Assembly: GCA_000697335.1 (NCBI GenBank)
Contig: JNEM01013785.1
Location: forward strand, 1-28,102
Direction: 5' to 3'
Length of the DNA: 28,102 bases
DNA from: Conidiobolus incongruus B7586
Taxonomy: Eukaryota > Entomophthoromycota > Entomophthoromycetes > Entomophthorales > Conidiobolaceae
Part shown: one piece after another, positions 21,801 to 28,102 of the stretch
Numbering within the stretch: position 1 is the first letter of the stretch
Layout: the number at the start of each line of letters is the position of its first letter
Program-made: the position numbers and the translations under genes
Notes under the pieces: model-generated
What the model was told of the DNA's origin: nothing
Databases searched by the model: none
The model's input: the letters and a program-made list of their open reading frames with translations, nothing else

Positions 21801-22480
21801 TTTAATTGCAAAAAATTCCCATTATTAAAAATACAGAGTAATAAAACAATAAAATACAAACACAAGATATATTATTGTTATTTAACTCATTTATTAAATA
21901 TTATATTGAAAATTGAATTTATGTGAGTATATATCTAAAATTAATAGAACTATAATATTTGATTTAAAATCTGATTAATATAAATATATCTTAGAAATCT
22001 AAATAATAAAATTTTTTAATAAAAATCTTTTGTAAAATCAAATTATAAAATAAATATTTTAATGCTACTTTAATTTTAGATTATAATTTATTATTTTTTT
22101 GGTACAATTGATAAAATGCAAAAATATTTTCTCAGAAATTTGATATAGGACTTTGAATTTAACAATTTCAGTCAATATAATTAAATATAACATAATTAAT
22201 TTATTAAAAATATAAATATGGGAATAAATTTAAAATATCAATGTTGATATTGATTTAAATTATGAAAATAGATTATTGTAAAAGTTCCCTGCTATACAAA
22301 ATACAACGTAGTATTAAATAACTTCTATTTGATTTTAAATAATAAGTGTCATTAAACTTATATTGAATAATATGTTGTACTATAATTTGTATTCAACTAA
22401 TTAAATAAATTATTTAAATTTTTAAAACTGATTGAGAAATTTATTCAAATAATTAAATCATTTTAAAATATGTTTTAAAA
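21801..22480. other. AT-rich spacer
   Basis: Nothing recognised between the mariner-like copy B and the short minus-strand frame near gene 3. Confidence 0.5.
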
Positions 22481-22624
22481 TTAAATAAGGAGATTGAAGA
22501 ATAAGACTAATATTAAAATATGTTTTCTTATATATATACCATGTTGTAAACTTCCATTATTTACAGTTCCAGAGGTTTCGGTATGGTGAAAATTAATATT
22601 AGAATTTGATTCATTGGAAGTCAT
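22481..22624 (-). other. Possible orphan first exon, 47 codons
   Basis: From an ATG at 22624 the minus strand reads MTSNESNSNINFHHTETSGT and then VNNGSLQH, before turning into A/T-rich hydrophobic text that ends at a TAA. The polar Ser/Asn/Thr/His-rich start and the locally raised G+C look more like a real protein N-terminus than the surrounding noise. CATG followed by GTATATATATAAG could be an exon end with a splice donor, but I find no downstream exon. It may be a first exon stranded by the transposon insertions. It would be divergent from gene 3. I do not recognise the family. Confidence 0.25.
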
Positions 22625-22912
22625 CTTTTAATTAACTAAGGTAAAGATTCAAAATTTAAGGTTAACTATAGCGATGTATAAGCCAGAAAAAAAACATCCT
22701 TTTTATTCCAACAGTTTGTTTCTTTTTATATAATGAAGATTTCATGTGAACTAAATCACTTGTTATCCTTATCATATGGTATCTTTTAATAGGAATCCCC
22801 ATGACCTTGATAGTCACTTATTCACCATAATTATAGATTCAAAATATTACTTATTATCATGAGTCAAGTGAAACTTATCATTTGATTCAGAATATAAGTA
22901 TTGAAATAAATC

Positions 22913-22940
22913 AAACTGACCCATAAGTTGACAGAATAAA
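22913..22940 (+). promoter_or_regulatory. Family upstream element before gene 3
   Basis: ACTGACCCATAAGTTGACAG matches the common core with one change inside (G for T). Its CCC is 131 bp before the ATG of gene 3. Confidence 0.55.
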
Positions 22941-22961
22941 GTTTTGATATATGATTCAGAT

Positions 22962-22973
22962 TAATCAGTCCCA
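22962..22973 (+). promoter_or_regulatory. Second shared element (CAGTCCCA) before gene 3
   Basis: TAATCAGTCCCA lies 85 bp before the ATG and about 46 bp after the first element, mirroring the arrangement before gene 1. Confidence 0.35.
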
Positions 22974-23050
22974 AAAATGAGAGGTTAAATCAAAATAATT
23001 TTAAGTTTTCAAGTTAAAGCAAACATTCATTAATTTGTTATATTCAGAAA

Positions 23051-24373
23051 ATGAGCGATGTGAATTGGATAAATGTATTAATTAATCCAGAACTACATCA
23101 ATATCTTAATCGTTGGAATATGATAGAATTGAGTGGGGTATCTAGATTATTAAGATTGAAATTAAAAAGCAACATTTTTCAGGCTTTATTTTTAAAACAT
23201 CACCCCTATGATTACCTTGACAAAAATTTTACAAAACTTATTAATTTACATTCTTCAATTGATTCGGAATTTGAAACATACCTTCCATACTATAAGAGGG
23301 ATTTGACACCTTTTCAGCCTCATTTGACTTCTATTACTATTGGTTATAATTTAAATTATAAATTCATTTTAGAAATAACTAATTTATATCATAACCTTCC
23401 ACATTTAAAGCTTTCCAAAATTAAAATTTCTATAGATTCCTTAAACCGAATTTTATCCTCTTTACAATGCTTACAATCACTTTCCATGGGAGATATTAAA
23501 GTAACCACATATTCTTTGAACGATCTTAGAGGATTCCAAATCCAACTGCCAACGTCTTTGAGACGATTAACATATTATTGGTGCAAACTGATACCAATTT
23601 ATATTGACGGAAAAACGATTGATACTTACTATTATTGGCGTCACGATGTTCGAGATCCATTTCATCCTCCTATACAACAACTGCCCAACCTTGAGCATTT
23701 CACCTATTTAAATGCTTATTTTGGTGAACAATCAATACTTCATGATTTTTTATCACTTAACTCACAATTGAAATCACTTAAAATATATTCCCAATTCCTG
23801 AATGAAGAAATCTTAAAATTAATTCATACTTTTCACCATTTAAATTGTATTAATATCTTTAATTGCAATGATCCATCTAATAATATCCTGCAATATCCCT
23901 TTCCCACTTTAGAATCGGTCCAAACTTTGCAATTTGATAAAATTATAAATGGTCCAAATCCTTTATTCCCGAAATATTGTCTTTCGTGCCCCAATATAAC
24001 TCAACTACATATCGATTTAATAGAATTCGGTGAGAGTAGTTACAACGACTTTTACAATTCATTCATTCCTTATTTACCCAAGTTAAAGTCCATAACTTTT
24101 CAATGTAAAAATAATTACTCTACTCCAAACTTAAAAGAATTGAAATTATATCAGTTGGAATGTATTAATTTCAATGATTTTAATTTTAACACTATTGACT
24201 TGGAACAATTTGATCAATTTACCAATTTGAAGCAGATTTCAATTAAAACTTGTAAACAAAAACGAATTAATGCTCAAGAAATTGATATAATTCATCATAA
24301 AATGAACTATTGGAGTATTTTAAAATTTCCATACTCTATTCATTGTTATAAAAAGAATAGCTACTCTATATAA
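23051..24373 (+). CDS. F-box-like/LRR protein, gene 3
   Basis: A 440-residue intact, intronless member starting MSDVNWINVL, in register with genes 1 and 2. Residues 5-45 form the F-box-like segment (LHQYLNRWNMIELSGVSRLL). The body carries irregular leucine-rich repeats: LPTSLRRLTYYWCKL (166), LPNLEHFTYL (211), SQLKSLKI (238), CPNITQLHI (313), LPKLKSITF (342), LKELKLYQLECINF (361) and TNLKQISI (391), ending FPYSIHCYKK. It is closest to gene 1, sharing SLN-QLKSL, TIDLEQFDQF and both upstream elements. It lacks the acidic linker of gene 2. By family it would be a SKP1-binding ubiquitin-ligase receptor acting in cytoplasm or nucleus; this is inferred and the target is unknown. An AATAAA lies 23 bp after the stop, weak evidence at this composition. 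Confidence 0.85.
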   Translation: MSDVNWINVLINPELHQYLNRWNMIELSGVSRLLRLKLKSNIFQALFLKHHPYDYLDKNFTKLINLHSSIDSEFETYLPYYKRDLTPFQPHLTSITIGYNLNYKFILEITNLYHNLPHLKLSKIKISIDSLNRILSSLQCLQSLSMGDIKVTTYSLNDLRGFQIQLPTSLRRLTYYWCKLIPIYIDGKTIDTYYYWRHDVRDPFHPPIQQLPNLEHFTYLNAYFGEQSILHDFLSLNSQLKSLKIYSQFLNEEILKLIHTFHHLNCINIFNCNDPSNNILQYPFPTLESVQTLQFDKIINGPNPLFPKYCLSCPNITQLHIDLIEFGESSYNDFYNSFIPYLPKLKSITFQCKNNYSTPNLKELKLYQLECINFNDFNFNTIDLEQFDQFTNLKQISIKTCKQKRINAQEIDIIHHKMNYWSILKFPYSIHCYKKNSYSI

Positions 24374-26038
24374 TCTAGGGTCCTCTTATAATTATAATAA
24401 ATCTTTTAAGTTATATTTGTTTTCTACTATAATTCACTATCATTTACAGTCAATTTGATAATAGGATTAATTTAAGGTTTTAATATTTTTCAAAATTCTT
24501 TTTAAATTAATTTTATGCACAATATTTATATCTTCTTGAAACACATATCATAAGATTTTTTTAAGATATGGATAATTTTGATCATTGAACAATTTTCATT
24601 CTGAAAATAGCTAAATTCAAGTAAATATTTAAATTTTTTAAAAATATTAAACATTTCATTCAATATAAAGTCGATATTCCTATAAATTATTTAATATTAA
24701 ATAGTTTTAATAATATATTAATATAAAAAACTTAATATAATAATTATTGAATAGAATTTCAATATTTATCTTTATACTTCACATAATACAAATTGGTCAC
24801 GATTTACATTTTGCTAAATAAATTTTATTAGTATTTTAAATATCACAATATATTTGAATCTACAAATTACCATTAAAAAATTATTCACTAATAATTTGAT
24901 ACTTCTTAACTATACTATAAATATCAATTGATGGAAATATCCAGTCCAATTACCGCTTATAATTACATTTTTATTAACTATTTGTTATTTATATCATTAT
25001 ATTAATCTATATAATATTTTTGATTCTAAAATTAAGTCAATTTGATTTATATCTCAGTATTAATATTAGATTGATTTGAATTAAAAAATTAAAATATTTT
25101 ATAATCGATTTAATAAAGATTTTTGACAGAGTTATATTAAATATAGTATGAACTATTTTATAAAATGTTAATCAATTCTTATTATGATAATCAGGGATAA
25201 TATTAAATATGTAATTATCCCATTAAACTGAATATATATATATATATATATATATATCATATAATTCAATTAGTTTCAATTTTTAAATCAAAGTAATATT
25301 GAGCTTTAAAATCACAAAATTTAATTCTGCACCAATACAATAATCCTTCAGTCCAATATATTATAATAAATGATAAAATATCATAAATATTAATTAGGTT
25401 TAATCAAAAAATATGTATTTAAATATTTCAAGGAATAATATTTTATTTATAAAAGGATATCCTTGAAGGTTTATTGAATATTAATATATTTCAAATAGTT
25501 TGATTATGTCCAATAATTTTATTTATATGAAAATATAATGTGATATTATTTGTATTAATAATTCATAACAATATTTATTATAATATAAATTTTTTCAATT
25601 CTCTATTTTAATTACCATTTTTGATTCAATTTAAATTAAAAATAAATATAAATGTCACACAATAAATTGATTCATAAAGGTCCCATATTTTAATAATATT
25701 TATTCAAAATATAATTATAAGTAGATAGATAGTCATATAGATTTATTTGAAGAAAATTTGTTTAATATAGTCTTTAAACTCAATATATTTACTAACTCAT
25801 AATACATATTTATTTTAATGATTCATATAATATTATAAAATAAGTAATTTTAATTAATCTATTGTTTTGATTTTCTCAGAATTTCTTCAAAATTTAGATT
25901 ATTCATAATTATTATCAAAAGTCCATCCTTAAATTACCTAAAATAGGACTATATTAAGATCCCATAAAAAAGTCTCCTAAGCGACCGAAAATAATTGAAA
26001 CAATTATCCCATATCAAGACAGTAAAAAAACAGTCTAG
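24374..26038. other. AT-rich spacer with AT microsatellite
   Basis: About 1.7 kb without a credible gene. It contains an AT dinucleotide tract at 25231-25258. The last 100 bases (25950-26038) are less A/T-rich and read KSPKRPKIIETIIPYQDSKK in the frame of the broken gene that follows, so they probably belong to it. Confidence 0.5.
25231..25258. repeat. AT dinucleotide microsatellite
   Basis: About fourteen consecutive AT units. Confidence 0.85.
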
Positions 26039-26737
26039 AATAGCCTATCTAGCTCTTCTAGTAATTATCTTAAAGATCCAACAATTAATAAACCGTTTCC
26101 TCAAAGTTACAGTACTTTATTTGGATTTTTTGGCATTACAATAATGATACTGCATTTCCTTTTTCCTCCTGCAATACTTCGAGAAATTTTCCTTGCAAGT
26201 CCTTTACAGTCACCGGGACTTGAACTAATTATCATCATTCTATGCTTGTTAATTAGCTGGGGAGGAACCTGATTGTCTACTGGAAGTGCACGCAAGATAA
26301 TGAGCCTTTGCCTACTAATGAGCTGGAGAATCTTTATACATCAATGTGATGAATTCGTGATGAATTTTTCAGCCTCTCAATGGTGGATCATAGAGGTCGT
26401 TGAAAAAACGATAAGGATGCTCTTTTATCCAATTCATGATAGTGTACCTTTACCAAAAGTCTTAGAAGTATTATCTAATTTAATTAAATATTGATTAGTC
26501 ATGACTGTAAGCATTTTAATATGTTTTATATTAAAACATTTAATCAAGTACATAGAAGAAAAGAAAAGGAACCTGAAAATAGAAAATGAAGGAACAAAAA
26601 CCCATTTTATTTATCACAATGCCTCTTATTGTGGTAATAGAGTTTTTGTAGAAAATTGTTCAGGATTTTCGAAACAGGCTTCTCAATATATTTACAATTT
26701 GCATCAATATTTAATACTTCATTATCAAAAAATTTGA
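26039..26737 (+). pseudogene. Broken gene with cyclin-box-like C-terminal part
   Basis: One reading frame runs from about 25950 to the TAA at 26737, broken only by in-frame stops at 26036 (TAG), 26270 (TGA) and 26492 (TGA). The first part (to 26269) is polar and then hydrophobic (LFGFFGITIMILHFLFP, then IIIILCLLISW), unrecognised. The second part reads WWIIEVVEKTIRMLF, then PLPKVLEVLSNLIKY, then after the stop TVSILICFILKHLIKYIEE and GNRVFVENCSGFSKQAS. This resembles the fungal Pho80/PCL-type cyclin box, where V-L-L-A-L-x-Y-I-x-R-L and GNKFLEDNTYTNKTW-type text occurs in this order and spacing. Cyclins activate cyclin-dependent kinases, so the ancestor may have done so. The conserved Tyr/Ala core is imperfect. 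Alternatives are a gene with unseen introns or another helical protein. Confidence 0.45.
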
Positions 26738-27249
26738 TATTTTTTATTTTTAATTTTTCAAGCACATTATGATTTCATAAAGAAACTATGTAGATAGGAA
26801 ATTGGAAAATATTTAGCTTCAACCTATATATTGATAAATAATATTTTTCCATTAACAAATCAATTTTCTAAAATGCATTGTTTGATAAAATCATTTTTAA
26901 ACTAAATAATTCTTATTAAATATCTCTTACTCTAATATTAATAAAACTTATCCATAACTTTTTAGATTTTTTTAAAAACAATAAACAATTAATTCATATG
27001 ACGTTGAATATAAATGAATCATTTATTACTAAGTATATTATCCTTAAACTAAAACAAAGTTATTTAATTTTTTGGTATTTTAAATTCAATTATTAATTTT
27101 AATCAATTAGTTAATATAGAAAAATATATATATATTGGAAAATACCATCTTTGTTTTATTTAAATTAATTATTAAAGCGTTTTATCAGTAGACATAAAAA
27201 TATTCTATAGAATATGAATTTAAAATAATTAATTAAAATAAAAAATAGA
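26738..27249. other. AT-rich spacer with imperfect palindrome
   Basis: No gene is seen. It holds an imperfect inverted repeat at 27050-27158, listed separately. Confidence 0.5.
27050..27158. repeat. Imperfect inverted repeat, MITE-like
   Basis: TAAAACAAAG (27050-27059) pairs with CTTTGTTTTA (27149-27158), and further in TGGTATTTT (27073-27081) pairs with AAAATACCA (27139-27147). The two arms differ by about 12 extra bases in the left arm. The total is about 110 bp, so it could be a small miniature inverted-repeat element or a chance A/T-rich fold. Confidence 0.4.
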
Positions 27250-27500
27250 TAATATTTAATTAGATTGAGTTAAAAAAATTTAAAAAAGATATAATTGGTT
27301 AAAACTTACTAAATGATTATATAAAAAGTTTTTAAGATAAAATTATATAGTCAATTAATTATAGACTCTTTTGTATCATTATTTATTCAAATATAGATCA
27401 AAATGTTAAACTATATCAATTCCTTTTATAAAATCTAAAATATAATTATATTATTAACAAATGATTATTATTTATTATAATAAAATACAATTATATTAAC
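27250..27500 (+). mobile_element. Mariner-like element copy C, fragment
   Basis: Third and most diverged copy. AAAACTTACTAAATGATT (about 27303) matches copy B at 19560. GATCAAAATGTTA (27396-27408) with the following CCTTTTATAAA and TTATTATAATAAA blocks matches copy B at 21232-21330 and, reversed, copy A at about 1150-1290. It has no Tc1-like insertion at the place where copy B is interrupted. It is non-coding, and the limits are approximate. Confidence 0.5.
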
Positions 27501-28102
27501 TTGCAAGAATAAGTCATATAATTATTATTATATATATTTTTATTAATAACTTAATTAATTCTTAATAAAAACAATTATAATTAAATTATATAATAGATTT
27601 ATTTTATTTATTTATAATAAACTATATATAATTAAATTATATTAACTGTTAATTGATATATTTAAACTTAAAGTTTATTTAAAATAAAATATAAATTTGT
27701 GTAATTTAGTTTTAAAAATATAATTTAAACTTATTATATCTATCTGTTGTTTTTTTAACTTTATTAAGTTTATAGGGTAAAGAGATAATTGATTTTTATA
27801 TCAAAAAAGATTAATTTTTTTTAAGATTTATAATTATACATTTAAAACTTATTTAAATTTTTTATTAATAAAGAACTTCAATTATTTTCTTAACTAATCC
27901 TAAAAATATATAATTAAATTAATGTTAAAAAATTAAAAAATTAATATATAATAATTAATTTATTATTTTAAAATCATTTGATAATAAAAATAATAATATA
28001 ATAATAATATTATTATTTTATTAAAAAATTATATTAAATTTATTTACCTTATACTATTCATTATTTTTTTTATTTATTATTTAAAATATTTTAATATATC
28101 AG
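27501..28102. other. Extremely AT-rich end of window
   Basis: Very low G+C with no coding frame. Part may be further decay of the mariner-like copy C, but I cannot align it by eye. Confidence 0.5.

Noticed and set aside
26107-26295. Minus-strand open frame of 62 codons
   Set aside because: It overlaps the plus-strand frame leading to the cyclin-like part. It shows no family resemblance and is the antisense shadow of that less A/T-rich region.
1-28102. A CRISPR array, tRNA or rRNA gene
   Set aside because: No regularly spaced repeats with unique spacers were seen, and no T-arm (GGTTCGAATCC-like) or rRNA-like conserved blocks.

Overview
The window is extremely A+T-rich (by eye about a fifth G+C) eukaryotic DNA with three long intronless reading frames separated by kilobases of decayed sequence. 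There is no bacterial-style operon structure, and I found no rRNA, tRNA or CRISPR array. The three frames are one gene family: an N-terminal F-box-like segment followed by degenerate leucine-rich repeats. Large families of this kind, together with this base composition, a Tc1-type transposon and a cyclin-box relic, fit an early-diverging fungus. I would guess the Conidiobolus/Entomophthorales side, but this is inference from remembered family style, not a database result.

Layout, left to right. 1-600: an ATCT microsatellite and two small hairpins. 605-1700: a reversed copy (A) of a decayed mariner-like element. 2870-4250: F-box/LRR pseudogene (-). 5260-6690: F-box/LRR pseudogene (+), interrupted by a 0.28-kb repeat whose second, inverted copy lies at 7500-7753. 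8169-9485: intact F-box/LRR gene 1 (+). 11378-12675: pseudogene (+). 13100-14478: pseudogene (-). 16202-17650: intact gene 2 (-), with an acidic linker built on a 72-bp tandem duplication. 18430-19000: truncated pseudogene (-). 19140-21800: second copy (B) of the mariner-like element, split by a 1.57-kb Tc1-like transposon that has about 210-bp inverted ends. 23051-24373: intact gene 3 (+). 26039-26737: broken frame with a cyclin-box-like end. 27250-27500: third, weak copy (C) of the mariner-like family.

The biology is a birth-and-death gene cluster: three intact and at least five dead members of one F-box/LRR family in 25 kb, in both orientations. A conserved element close to ACCCATAATTTGACATT sits 107-131 bp before the start codon of all three intact genes and of one pseudogene. 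A decayed trace precedes a second pseudogene. This suggests a shared promoter element. F-box proteins normally dock on SKP1 in SCF ubiquitin ligases and use their repeats to choose targets; that role here is inferred from family.

The Tc1-like element carries about eleven in-frame stops over 560 bp without any net shift of frame. The stops that can be compared with the family fit CpA to TpA or TpG to TpA changes, and hand dinucleotide counts agree. This is the signature expected of RIP-like repeat-directed mutation, which is best known from Pezizomycotina and would be notable in an early-diverging fungus.
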